A DNA stretch of 64,000 bases from positions 186,001 to 250,000 of the forward strand of contig VICG01000017.1 of the NCBI GenBank assembly GCA_008692225.1. Direction: 5' to 3'. Below the pieces are notes generated by a model. The model ran no database searches. It had not been told where the DNA came from and was given only the letters and a program-made list of their open reading frames with translations. Positions 1 to 11,647 of this stretch are shown here, piece after piece. The DNA comes from Monilinia fructicola (Eukaryota; Ascomycota; Leotiomycetes; Helotiales; Sclerotiniaceae). Made by a program: the position numbers and the translations under genes. The number at the start of each line of letters is the position of its first letter. Position 1 is the first letter of the stretch.

Positions 1-57
1 ACATCTTAAAATATCTTGAAATATCTTAATACTATTTTTATATATAAGAAATTAATA

Positions 58-1902
58 TAAGCCTATATAACATTCCAAAACAACAGTATCTTCTTACTTT
101 TGCCCTAAAATAACTATTATTTATAGCGTTAATTACTTTATAAATTAATTATATTATTCTTATAATAATGACTTTATTGAATAAAGAAAACATTCCTATA
201 TAATCTTTTTTAATTCTAAGCTTTATAAGTTTATTAAAGCCTTAATTATTATTTATTTTTGTATAGTAAATTTAAATCATAAAGAAATTATATATAAAAA
301 AATTCAAAATATATTTATAATTTTCTTCATATTTTAATTTTAATAATAATTGATTTATTAAAAATATTATTATAAATACTATCTATAACTATTTTGTAGT
401 GATTAAATTTGATCAAAAACAATTTCATAATATAATTATTAACTTTACAATTATAATTAATAAATTTATAACTTTATTTGATAATATCCTTAATAAATAT
501 AATATTGTATTTAGGATATTATAAAAAGTTATTAATTGATTATTTATTTTAATATATATGAAAATTAATACAATAATCTTTTTATTCATCCATCTTTATA
601 ATTTATGCTTTAAAAATATTATTTTCTATTTACTTAATTTTAGATTCTTTATAAATCTAATAAAATCTCTTTTAGGATTTAATTATAATATATTATGCTT
701 TAAAAACAAAAAAAAATATATATTAATCCTAAATCTTATAATACATCCTTTAATTCTGATTTTTATAGTGTTTATATTATAATTATATCTATAAAATTTA
801 TAGGGTTTATAAATTTTACTTTAATTCTAATTACAAATATATAAATATTAACTAAATATAAATCTTAAATATTTCTTAATTGTTTAAAATCTTTTGCGAT
901 TTAATAAAATCTTATTAAATTATATTAAAAATTTTATTAACATAATCAATAATCCATTAAATTTAATATTTATAAAAGTTATTATTATTTATATAATAAT
1001 TTTATTAATTTATAATATAAAGGTTTAAGATATAAAATATATAAAACCATTTGAATTTTTTAATTTAATTAAAATATAATTATTAATATATAAATTAAAT
1101 AATATATAAATACATTTAATAAAGTATTTACTCTAGTATTCTATAAAATTCTATAATTCAAGGAATTGTTCCTAATATTAATTTATTTTTAAATGTTGGA
1201 TTATTTTCTATAAAAGTTATATTAAAGGAAGCAAAACTTTAATTTATATTAAGATTTAATCAATTAATATTCTTACTCTTTATTTTATTCAATTCAAACT
1301 TTAATAATTATTAAAAATTATAGAATAGACTTATAATAAATATTTAAAACTAAGATTTAGTATTTAATATATATATTTCTAATAGTTATCAAATAAACCC
1401 TTTTATTATTATTTATACTTTATATAAGATTATTATATTAATCTAATAAAAAGGATTAATAAAAAAATTCCTATTATAATTTTTAAAATCTAATAGAATT
1501 TACTTTTTTTTAACAAATGTTATTATCTTTTGAAATAGTTTAAAGTAATATATTAATAATTATAAATATATTAAATATAATTATATAAAATATAAAAATA
1601 ATATAAAACTTAATATTAACTATAAATCAATTAATTTTATTTTATATATCTTTAAAATAAAAATTATAAACCTTAAAAACTTAAAAAGGTTTATAATATA
1701 TAATGAGAATATTACAAAATATTAGTTTTAGATAGCTTTGAATATTATATAATATTTATAAATAAATATATTAGATTTTTTATAATAGATCTTTTAGGAA
1801 TATTAGGATATAATACAGATTTAAAATTTTGATATTAAATGATTATTAAGATATAAAAATATTAAAACAATTAAAATAATTAATTACCTTATAAATAAAA
1901 GT
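58..1902 (+). mobile_element. LINE-X copy 1, 5' part (RIP-degraded, internally deleted)
   Basis: A dispersed repeat starts with AAGCCTATATAACATTCC. The same start is seen at 28128, 41984 and 52854, and in reverse at 21113. Segments at 58-930 and 1030-1900 align with the 5' and 3' thirds of the fullest copy (52854-53720 and 57030-57970). About 3 kb of the middle is missing, with the junction near 930-1030. The copy continues on the far side of LTR-1 at 7695. No reading frame survives; the 74-codon frame at 558-782 lies inside the repeat and is not a gene. I call the family LINE-like because it lacks terminal repeats and ends in a (TAC)n tail. No reverse transcriptase motif can be read through the mutations, so the class is inferred. 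Confidence 0.6.
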
Positions 1903-1907
1903 ATATT
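1903..1907. repeat. 5-bp target site duplication of LTR-1 (left)
   Basis: ATATT lies directly left of the 5' LTR and is repeated at 7690-7694 directly right of the 3' LTR. Uninterrupted LINE-X copies (45153 and 57983) run through this point without the insertion. Confidence 0.7.
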
Positions 1908-2099
1908 TATCGGGAAATGGATTATATGATATTAAATTACTATACGAATAATATGTTTAACCGTATTGAGTATACTAACACTTCAAGGATGTTTATAAAG
2001 TCATTTTTTATTCTATAAATTATATAGAGAATAATAATAATAATATATTAATAAAAGGATTAAATATTTACACTTTAATCAACTAAGTTTATACTAATT
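1908..2099 (+). repeat. LTR-1 left long terminal repeat
   Basis: It aligns base for base with 7498-7689, sharing for example GATTATATRATATTAAATTA and the closing GTTTATACTAAT. Differences are largely C/T and G/A, as RIP predicts. The left copy keeps more G and C (CGGGAAATGG) than the right copy (TAAGAAATAG). Confidence 0.75.
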
Positions 2100-2245
2100 T
2101 GACGAATATCACGTGCATTAAGCACGTAATATCTTATCACACTAAGCGATACTGTATATATAAAAGATCTCTAAGTCCCCTAAAGATCTCTTCCCTCTTT
2201 AGCTTTCTTATTCTAATTAATTGACCTCTATTGATTTGCTTTAAT
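2100..2245 (+). other. LTR-1 leader region, unusually GC-retaining, with hairpin
   Basis: Directly after the LTR lies about 145 bp much less bleached than the rest of the element. It contains a perfect 6-bp stem ACGTGC-attaa-GCACGT at 2111-2127. It also has a direct repeat AAAGATCTCT at about 2162 and 2181. The whole stretch recurs in reverse orientation at 62160-62300, so it is a constant part of the element. This is where a primer binding site and packaging region would sit. No clear TGG-starting primer site is visible, possibly because of mutation. Confidence 0.55.
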
Positions 2246-5200
2246 ATATAATCGTAACAACTAATACCAATTAATAATATTACAAATTAGATTTTAAATT
2301 TATAATTTAATACTAAGTATTAAAGAGTTCATTTTAAAATTAAAAAGAATTTCAAAGAAATTATTAAGTTAAATATAAATCTTTTAAATAGATTTCTTTA
2401 TTAATTTTAATAATATTAATAAATATATTTTAAATTATAATTTTATAAAATAGAATTCTTTATAAAAGAATAATATTTGAAAAATTAAAACTATTGGAAA
2501 AAATGGAATTATACTTGTATTTATTATATATTCTTTATACTATATATTATATAAAGATCTTTATTTTTATATTTATATTTCTATTTTATTTTTTTCTTTA
2601 TATTCTATTTTATTATAATTATAACCTTATATTTTATATTATTATCTTTATATTATAAAATAGTTATTTCAATCATTTTAAACCCAGTTTTAAAGTATAA
2701 TTTAATCATTTTTTTAATGGCTATTAGCGTATATAATAAATTATATAATAAAGATTAATCGGATTATTATAAAAACTAGTATATAATTATATTAATATTG
2801 AATTTAATAAATAAAATTATTAATGAAAAGGATATATCGAAATATAAAAAATATAAATAAAAATAGTATATAAAATATAATATATGTGATAATAATCTTA
2901 TAAATACCTTCTATTCCAATTTTAAAATATTTATTTTATATAAAATATTAATGGTTTATTAGTTTAATATCTAATAATTTCGAAAAACCTTAAAGAATAA
3001 AGGATTTAATATACTTTTAATAAATAGAAATGTATAATATATATTATATAATTAAATAAAATAAAAAGATATTATATTATAAATAAAATAATAGCTTAAA
3101 AAACTTTTGTATAAACGGAATAATAATATATTAAAGATTCTTTTAAAAAATATTAAAAGAATAATTAATAATGTAATTGAGGTTATATTAATATAATAGA
3201 ATATAAATCTAAACAATAATAGTGATAGTAATAAAAATTTAGATAATAAAGAACTTGATAATAATAATATGAAAAAAAGCTTTAAAAAAGATTAATTAAA
3301 TAATAAAAAGGATTAAAAGACTCTTTAATAATATTTATTTAATATTTTATTAAATCTATAAAAATTATATTTATTTAAAAAAAATTATAATAGGGATAAT
3401 GATAATTTCGATTATAAACTTTTTATTTTTTATAAAATATTATATAAGATAAAACTTTTGAATAAATAATTTTTTTAAACGTTTTTTATAATATTTTAAA
3501 ATAAAATATTAATTTATTATTATATAAGCAAAAATGATTTATTAATAAATTTTAAAAGGTTATACGTATATATTAAATAAAAGTTTGAAAAATATTAATA
3601 TAAACAAAATATACTTAGAAAATAAAATAAAGGTATTTTTATAGAAATTAAAACAAAATATTTGAATAAAACTTTTAATATATTCTTTTATATAATAATA
3701 ATAAAATTATAAAAACTTTAATACAATTATAAAAAAAATCAAAAATTTAATATGTTTTTATAATAAACTAAGAATTATTTATTATAAAGTATTAATATAT
3801 GATTTTACTTGTTTTAATACTAAAAAAAAATTTTTAAAATTAATATAGCAATTAAAGTAGGTTATTATTATATAAAAATTATACAAAAAGCAAAATTTAA
3901 TATTCTTTATAGATTTAAAATTTTAAGAAAATAATAATAATAATCCACAAAATAACTCATAGCATTCAAATAAAGATTTATATTTTCAAAATAGTTTAAA
4001 AACTAATTTACTTAATTATCAATCAATTAATTATTTTTAATAAAAGCAAAATTATTAAAAGCATAAATAAAGAAAAAGATTTAATAGAAGAAATAATAAT
4101 AAATTCTAGAAGTGATATATTTAATAATTAATAAAATATAAGGAAAAAAAGAATATTAATAAATATTAGATATTTATTGTTTTTTTTTATAAATTATAAT
4201 TTTAAAAAGAGAAAAAAAAATCATTTCTTTATTATTAATTTTAAATTAGTTAATAGTAAAGCAATTATTAAATGATTAACTATTTAAGTATTACAATATA
4301 TTATTGTAGAAAAAAAAGAATTTCAATTGGAAAAAAGTTATTATATTTAAAGTAAATATTTAAATATAGAATTTTTTGGAATTTGTATTAATATAAAAGC
4401 AATCTATAAATTTATTAATGAATAAAATTAATTTAAAGTATTATAAAAAATATTAAATGCTTTAATTAATATATTTAAAGTAAAAGCTAAAAATATAATA
4501 ATCGAATAATGTAATAAAATTAATTTGATCAAATTTATTAATATTTATTTTCTTTTTAAAACAATAAAATTTTATATTTTATAAACAGATAGATTATTTG
4601 TATTGTTTCTAATAAATATAAATTGATTTAAGATTATATTTAATAATTGTATTAATATTCTTTATACTTTAAATAAACTTTTTCTAGTTTATTAATAAAA
4701 TAAACATTTATTTTTGTTATAAAAGATTAATTTGAATAACTTTATTAAGGATTTAATTTAATATAATAAATGTTATTTAATAAAAATAGATTTTTATTAA
4801 TTATGTTAATATTTAAAATATCTATTAGCTTATAGCTTCTATAAAGTATTACAATATACTAAATATAACAAAAGTTATAATATATTTCAAAATTTTATAA
4901 AATACTATAAATAACATTAGTTTTATAGTAAATCTTTTAAATATTTTAAATTCTTATTATAAAATAATATAGAATTTAATTATATTATTTTTATTAATAT
5001 TATATATATTATAAATTAATTTATTTTTTATATTATTAATAAAGTTATAAAATATTGAATAATTAAATAATTAACGAATATAATAGCGAAGTATATATAA
5101 ATCACATTTTGGGAATATTGAATTAATATATATTTAGAATTTCTAGATTACATTATATATAATATAAATAAAAATTTTGATAATAAAGAGTTCATTTAAA

Positions 5201-7497
5201 ATATTATATTAATAACTATTATTATAAAATATATATTAATTAAAAATTATCATTTAATTGGATTAATAGAATGTTATTATAAATTATTAAAATAAGTACA
5301 TTATATTATTAATAAGAAGATATTAGAATACAATATATTTAAATAAATAATGTTACAAATGATTATAAAAGCTATTAATAATATTATTAGATTAAATAGT
5401 ATTATACTAACTTTTTCAATATATAAAGAATACCCTTGTATAATTATTATTAATATATTTATAATAATTATTATAAAACAAATTAACATTATTAAAAAAG
5501 TTATAATTAAGATTTAATATATTGATATTAAACATTAAATAATTAATATATTTTGTATATAAAATGAATTATTTACTTTAGTAATTTATAGGTTATTTAT
5601 TAATTTTAATGTTTTAGTATAGTAAAAAAATAAAAAAATAAGATTAGGAAAATAAATAAAATCTTATATATTATTTAAAATAGAAGAGGAAACGTGTATT
5701 GTTGAATTAATAAGTATATTAATAGATTTTCGATTAATTTTGGTAAAACCATTTTATATTTTATTTAAAAAAAAAGAGAATGATAAAATTAAAGAAAAAG
5801 AGGAAGAAATTATATTTTAGAAAATATTATATTTTATAATATTATTAGCAGATTAATTTATTTAATAATTATATTGAAAAATGAAGAGCAATTTAAAGAA
5901 TAAAGTAATAATAATTCACGATTCATTTTAGATTTTAGTATTTTTCAATAAAGAAAATATTTATAATAATTAATTTATTAGGATTTTTATTAATAATAAT
6001 AATTTATTATTATTATATACTAGATCGAAACATAAAAAATTGAATAGATTAATAAAGAATAAGGTATTTAATATTATATTATAATCAAATGTTCAATTTA
6101 AAACAAAAATCTAAAAATTAAGATTTATCAATAAAATAAAAAATAAGGATATAAATAAAGTTTATTTAAGATCTTGATTTATAATTCAAATATATAGGGA
6201 TAATAATAAAGTTAGCATTTTAATATAATCATCTATTATTCAATATATTAATTAATATATTAATTAATATATTATTATAATATTTATAATTATATTAAAA
6301 ATTTTATAGTTAAAAGTATTTATATATTTAAAAGATATTATTTAAGTATATATTTAATTTATTACAAATCTTAATAAAATATCCTATATTAAAATACTAA
6401 AAAAAATAAGATTAAAAAAGGATTTTATTCTATATATAATTGAATTACTTTATAGTATTTTCAAAAAACAATTATTAATTTATTATATATTATAATCATT
6501 ATAAAAATAAATTAAATATAAAGCAATTAATATACAATTTATATATCTTGTATATTAATACAAAAGGATTCAATATAATTGAATTATAGATCAATAATAT
6601 ATTTATAATAGCAAATAAAGAATTTGTATTTTTAAAATAAAAATAATTTGAAAAAGCATATTTTATAATTCAAGATTATCAAAAACTTTAAGAAAAGATA
6701 TTATTTAAATTTCATAAATGATTTATAATATTTTAAATAAATAATGATTATATTGATTGAAAAAAGCAATATAATAATATATATATAATTTAATTAAAAA
6801 ATATAAATATTTTAGATATTAAAAGAGAAAAATAAAAGAATATTATATTAAGGAATTAACATATTATTTTAAGAATATAAGAAATATATATTATAACCAT
6901 TTACTAACCAAAAGTATTATACTATCTTTCTATTATTATTTAAATAATTAATTCAAAAGAAAATAATATAAAAAAATTAAATAAGACTTTTAAATAGTAG
7001 ATTAATAATTTATTAAAAAATCTTAACTTTCTTTTCCTTAATATAAATTTAATTAAATTAATTATATTTATAAATATATTATTTATTAATAATCTTGATT
7101 TCTTTTTTTAAATCAAATATATTATATATTAATCATTTATTAAATATAAAAGAATTAGAAAAAGTATATTAGCTTTAAAGTAATATAGATTAGTATTTAA
7201 ATTTAATATAGAAGTTATAATTAAAAGGATTATAAATATTATTTTATAATTTAAAAAATAGATTTCATTTATTATTTATATTAATTTAAAGTAATTGTAT
7301 AAGTATAAAAGAATTATAGAGATTAAATGAATTAATAGAAATTTTAATCTTGTAAATATAACAACTAAAAATAAACTTTATTAAGTATTAAAAGATTTAA
7401 TTAATATTAATAAATCAATGATTAAGAAGTTTATATAAATACACAAAGAAAAGTAAAAATTAAATATATAGTCTTTTGATTTTTAAATAATTGCTAA

Positions 7498-7689
7498 TAT
7501 TAAGAAATAGATTATATAATATTAAATTATTATACAAATAATACATTCAACTGTATTAAACGTACTAGTACCTTAAGAATATTTATAAAATTGTTCTTTA
7601 TTCTAGAGATTATATAGAGAATAACAATTATAATATATTAATAAAAGGATTAAATACTTATACTTTAACTAACTGAGTTTATACTAATA
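7498..7689 (+). repeat. LTR-1 right long terminal repeat
   Basis: Partner of 1908-2099. It ends in ACTAATA and is followed by the ATATT target duplication at 7690-7694. Confidence 0.75.
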
Positions 7690-7694
7690 ATATT

Positions 7695-8320
7695 CAATAA
7701 AGTTTATTTAGGATTTGAGTTTATTTTCTATATTTGTAATTAATAAGATTAGTTTATTCCTAAAAGATTCTTATTTAATTATATAACAAATCTAATAGTT
7801 TAAATATAAGATAAAATTATCTTTCAACTATTATAAATCAAATCTTTTATATAAAATAGAATCTTTCTTAAAATTTAACTTTCCTTAAATTTAAGTATAT
7901 AGATTATTAATTTTTTTTTATATATAAAGATTTTGTTAAATATTACTTTAGATTTAAGTATAAAAATATCAATCTAGAATATTATTATAATATATATAAA
8001 GCTTTATTATATTTGGCTTATTATTAAAGATATTTAAATACTTTAATAAAAAGCTATTTTGATCCCTTATTTTATTAAATATATTTTTAAAGAAATTTAA
8101 ATATTTTATATCATTCTTTTTCAAATTAATAATGTTTGTTAGCTTCTTAGATCTTATTGGATTTTATATTAATATATATCTATATTAAGCTTTACTTTGC
8201 TTTTAATAAACTTTTAATTTTAATATATTTAGAATTTTATATTTTAATTATTTTATATATTGGGATTTTAATAAAATATATATAGGTTTAATATTAATAA
8301 TCTAAATTTTAATATTTATA
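7695..8320 (+). mobile_element. LINE-X copy 1, middle-3' part
   Basis: It continues the repeat interrupted by LTR-1. AAAGTTTATTTAGGATTTGAG and the following 600 bp match 45155-45830 and 57987-58630, and in reverse 16730-17310. It breaks at 8320, where a Fam-A element is inserted at a TA. Confidence 0.65.
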
Positions 8321-8322
8321 TA

Positions 8323-9121
8323 CTTAGTGGCGCAATTGAATATATTGAACACTATATTAAAACGTTCTCAAAATGATTTTAAGCTATTTTAGTATTTTAA
8401 ATTAATATTAAATTAATTTAAACTAATCTTAAAATAGTTTATATTTATAAAATATATTAATATATTTTGAAATATTTTAAAATAGCTTAAAATAATTTAA
8501 GAATTAAAGATCGTATTAAAACCATATTAAGATTATTTTAATACTGTATTAAAATTATAATTTAATTAATTATAATACTATATAAAAACTTAAAATACTA
8601 TTGATTATCAAATTATTATTAGTTATTTAGCTAAGTAGTTAGAACGATCTATTCAAAGTAAAAAATAATAATAATAATAAAAATAACAATAATAAAAATA
8701 TTAATAATAAAAATAACAATAATAATAATATTAATAATAAAAATAACAATAATAATAAAAATAAAAATAAAAAAAAACAATAAAAAGAACATGAAAAATA
8801 TTAATATTAATTTTTTCCACTTTTTTATTTAAGAAAGTAAAGCAAATTCATTTTCAAAGCTCTATTTTTTAAGCTATCTTAAAATATCTTAATATTATTT
8901 TAAAACAATTAGTGAATTATTGTAATAATACTAATTTAATATCATTTTAAGATTAATTTAAAATAATATTAAGATCAATTTAAATAAGTTTTAATACCAT
9001 TTTTAATTATTTTAAGCTATTTTGAATTATATTAAATTAGTTGAAGTTATTATAAAACGTTTTTAATTTAAATTAAAAATGTTTTAATATAATCTTAAAC
9101 ATTATTGAAAAAGCTATAAAG
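8323..9121 (+). mobile_element. Fam-A element A01
   Basis: A full-length non-autonomous TIR element running from CTTAGTGGCGCAATTGAAT to ...GCTATAAAG, flanked by TA on both sides (8321-8322, 9122-9123). Inside are the conserved core TAGCTAAGTAGTTAGAACG near 8629, then an AAT/AAC microsatellite (8663-8777) and an A-rich stretch. The right half carries the repeated AAGCTATTTT decamers. It interrupts LINE-X copy 1. There is no coding capacity; the movement enzyme must come from elsewhere. Confidence 0.8.
8663..8777. repeat. AAT/AAC-type microsatellite in A01
   Basis: Irregular runs of AATAATAAAAAT and AATAACAAT occupy the position in the middle of Fam-A where other copies carry different simple repeats. 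Confidence 0.85.
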
Positions 9122-9565
9122 TATATTAAATCTTATCTAAATATATCAAGGTTTAATCTTAACAATTTCTTTATAAATTATAATAACTCTTTATTAAACC
9201 TTAGTGAATTTGATAAAAGTTTTAATGATTTTTTGATTAATCTCTATATATTTTTTTTATTTTTATTTTTTATTATGTTTTTATATTTATTATAAAGCTT
9301 TTGTTTTTAAAAACTTTAAGTTTTATACTTTAGCTTATTAATGTTTTTAAATACTTTTTAACAAATCATTTTTATTTTAAACAAAATAAAATAAGATAAT
9401 AGATTAAATTATATATTGTTTAATAAAATATATTTTCTATAGTTACCTGTATACTTTAATTTAAATCCTTAGCTGAACATATTCTTATACCTTTAAAAAG
9501 GTTTTAGAGTGGTTTTTCGATCAACCTAATAAATGAAAATAAATACTACTACTATTACTACTTAT
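9122..9565 (+). mobile_element. LINE-X copy 1, 3' end with (TAC)n tail
   Basis: It matches the 3' end of copy 3 (45990-46380). The shared landmarks are the block around CTTTAAAAAGGTTTTAGAG, then CCTAATAAATGAAAATAAA, then a TAC-rich tail (TACTACTACTATTACTACT). The same end occurs alone at 37050-37326. A short tandem-repeat tail at a constant 3' end with 5'-truncated relatives is typical of non-LTR retrotransposons. Confidence 0.65.
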
Positions 9566-9797
9566 ATAGTCAATAAGTAATTATGTGAATTTGAATTTAA
9601 TATTATTTTAAGATTAGCTTAAAACGATATTGATATGAATTCAAAATAGTATTAATGTTAATGGAATACAAAAAGGTTTTAATCTATTTGAAATTGTTTT
9701 GAGTTATTTTAACCTATTTTAATATTTCTTAAACCATTCTAAATTAAATCAAGAATATCTTAATATGATCTTAAACATTATTAAGAGAGCCATAAAG
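9566..9797 (+). mobile_element. Fam-A right-half fragment
   Basis: Only the right half is present: the repeated AAGATTAGCTTAAAA motif, then the terminal block ...CATTATTAAGAGAGCCATAAAG followed by TA at 9798. The left terminus is missing; the fragment abuts the LINE-X (TAC)n tail. Confidence 0.65.
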
Positions 9798-10330
9798 TAT
9801 TAAACTATTATAGGTATATTAGTGTTTAGTAATCATTGAATTATATAAGAATTAAAAAGAAAAAAAAATTAATCAATTTATAGAGAAAAATATATAAAAG
9901 CTTAGTTAGGATTTAGATCTATCTGTAATATTTATAATGAATCAAGTTACCTATATACCTATATTGCTTTAAGTTTCTTCCGCTTAATTGGATTAGAAAA
10001 TCTAATAATTTAAATGTAAAACAAAATTGTTTCTAAATCATCACAAATAAGAGCTTTGAGATAATATAAAATTAACTCTAAAATTTGATTCTCTACAAAC
10101 TTAGCCTTATAGATTCTTCAAGTTGATTATTCATTATATTTATAAGTATTTCGCTTAATATTACTCTAAATTTAAAGATGAAAAATACATATATGAATTC
10201 ATACTATTCCTATAACACATCTAAAACTTTATTATATTTATAAGTAGTTTGTTTGAAAATATTGAAATGCTTAGAAAAATTTGTTATAATACCCTATTCT
10301 ATAATATACCATTTTATAGCTCTTTTGATA
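9798..10330 (+). mobile_element. LINE-X fragment
   Basis: It matches the LINE-X segment seen at 45080-45480 and 57910-58300, for example AGCTTAGTTAGGATTTAGATC and TATTACTCTAAATTTAAAGATG. It keeps more C and G than most copies. It breaks at the TA where A02 is inserted. Confidence 0.6.
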
Positions 10331-11017
10331 CTTAGTGGCGCAATTGAATATATTTAACACTATATTAAAACGTTCTTAAAATAGTTTTAAGCGATTTTAG
10401 CATTTTGAAATAATATCAAGCTAATTTAAGCTAATCTTAAAATAGCTTAAATCGATAAAATATATTAATATATTTAAAGATATCTGAAAATAGCTTAAGA
10501 TAATTTAATAATTGAAGATTATATTAAAACCGTGTTAAGATTATATTAACATCGTATTAAAATCATAATTTAATTAATTATAATAATATATATAAATTGA
10601 AAAAATTTAATTATCAAATCATTATTAGTTATTTAGCCGAATGGTTAGAATGATCTATTTGAAAAAAAAGCAACGAAAATAATAATATTAATAATAATTT
10701 TTTTGATTTTTTTTTAAAAAAAGTAAGGAAAATTCACTTTTAAAACTTTATTTTTTAAGATATATTAAAATATCTTAACACTGTTTCAAAACGGTTAGTG
10801 AGTTAATGCAACAATACCGATTTAATACCATTTTAAGATTAGCTCAAAATGGTGTTAACACCAATTCGAATAAGTTTTAACACCATTTTCAACTATTTTA
10901 AGCTATTTTAAGTTATTTTAAATTATATTGAATTATGTTACGCTATTTTAAAATATTCTGAATTTAAATTAAGAATATTTTAATATAATCTTGAGCATTA
11001 TTAAAAAAGCCACAAAG
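10331..11017 (+). mobile_element. Fam-A element A02
   Basis: A full-length copy, CTTAGTGGCGCAATTGAAT to ...AAAAGCCACAAAG, with TA on both sides. It has the core TAGCCGAATGGTTAGAATG near 10636, a short A-rich stretch, the AAGTAAGG/TTCACTTT hairpin remnant and AAGCTATTTT decamers. Confidence 0.8.
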
Positions 11018-11019
11018 TA

Positions 11020-11645
11020 ATGTTTAAGATTATATAAAGATATTTTCAATTAAAATTAGGAATGTTTAAAAAAAGATTGAAATAGCTTCAAAAAGCTTAA
11101 AAGAGCTAACAATAGCTTGTATTAAAATAAAACATGTATATATATATAATTAAGATCGTTTTTCATTAGTATTAACATTATTTTGAGCTAATTACAAATG
11201 TTACTGAATCCAAATTTACACAATAACTTATTAATTATATTGAGATAGTGTTCTGATATATTAGTGAATTGAAGAAAATATAAATTTGAGGCTTTAAAAA
11301 TGGATTAAATCTACTTTTTTAAAAATAAAAATAAGGAAAAGAAAAGATATTATCTTTATTATTATTATTTTCCTTTTTTTTTTCTCAATCAAATCATTTA
11401 AATCATTTAGCTTAATAACTATAGGTAATTATAGTTTTTGAATATTTATAATTTAATTTGCAATATATTTTAATAAATAATAGATTTATTATTTTGATAC
11501 CGTATTGATATTCTCTTAATACTAATTTAATATATTATGAAATTATTAAATTATCTTAAGCCATTTTAATATATTTTAAGATTTATCAATAAAATCTAGG
11601 ATATATTAATATATTATAAGTATAATATATATAGGTATCTTAAAA
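11020..11645 (-). mobile_element. Divergent Fam-A2 copy, reverse
   Basis: It begins inside the reverse right end (ATGTTTAAGATTATAT, without the outer ~17 bp). It then follows the Fam-A layout in reverse: AATAACTTATTAATTATATTGAG, the TCTACTTTTTT hairpin remnant, a T-rich stretch and TCAAATCATTTAAATCATTTAGCT. It differs clearly from standard Fam-A and resembles 21547-22045, 22929-23640 and 47228-47899, so I treat these as a subfamily. Confidence 0.55.
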
Positions 11646-11647
11646 TA

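Larger units (their letters stand above)
1908..7689 (+). mobile_element. LTR-1: complete but RIP-inactivated LTR retrotransposon
   Basis: Two 192-bp direct repeats (1908-2099 and 7498-7689) flank about 5.4 kb. They differ mostly by transitions. The element is bounded by the 5-bp duplication ATATT and splits a LINE-X copy whose two halves join cleanly across it. The ends read TATCGGG...ACTAATA, which would be TGTCGGG...ACTAACA before C-to-T and G-to-A change. This gives the expected TG...CA form. The internal region has no open frame of any length on either strand. Short LTRs and the ACTAACA end would suit Ty1/copia, but no integrase or reverse transcriptase motif is legible, so the superfamily stays open. 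Orientation is taken from the position of the leader after the left LTR and is provisional. Confidence 0.75.

Noticed and set aside
558..782. 74-codon hydrophobic frame
   Set aside because: It lies in LINE-X copy 1; the equivalent segments of the other LINE-X copies are interrupted, so it is a chance frame in AT-rich DNA.
10636..10655. Fam-A as a tRNA-derived SINE
   Set aside because: The A-box-like core is convincing but no B box lies within tRNA distance. The element has TIRs and TA duplications, which point to a DNA transposon.
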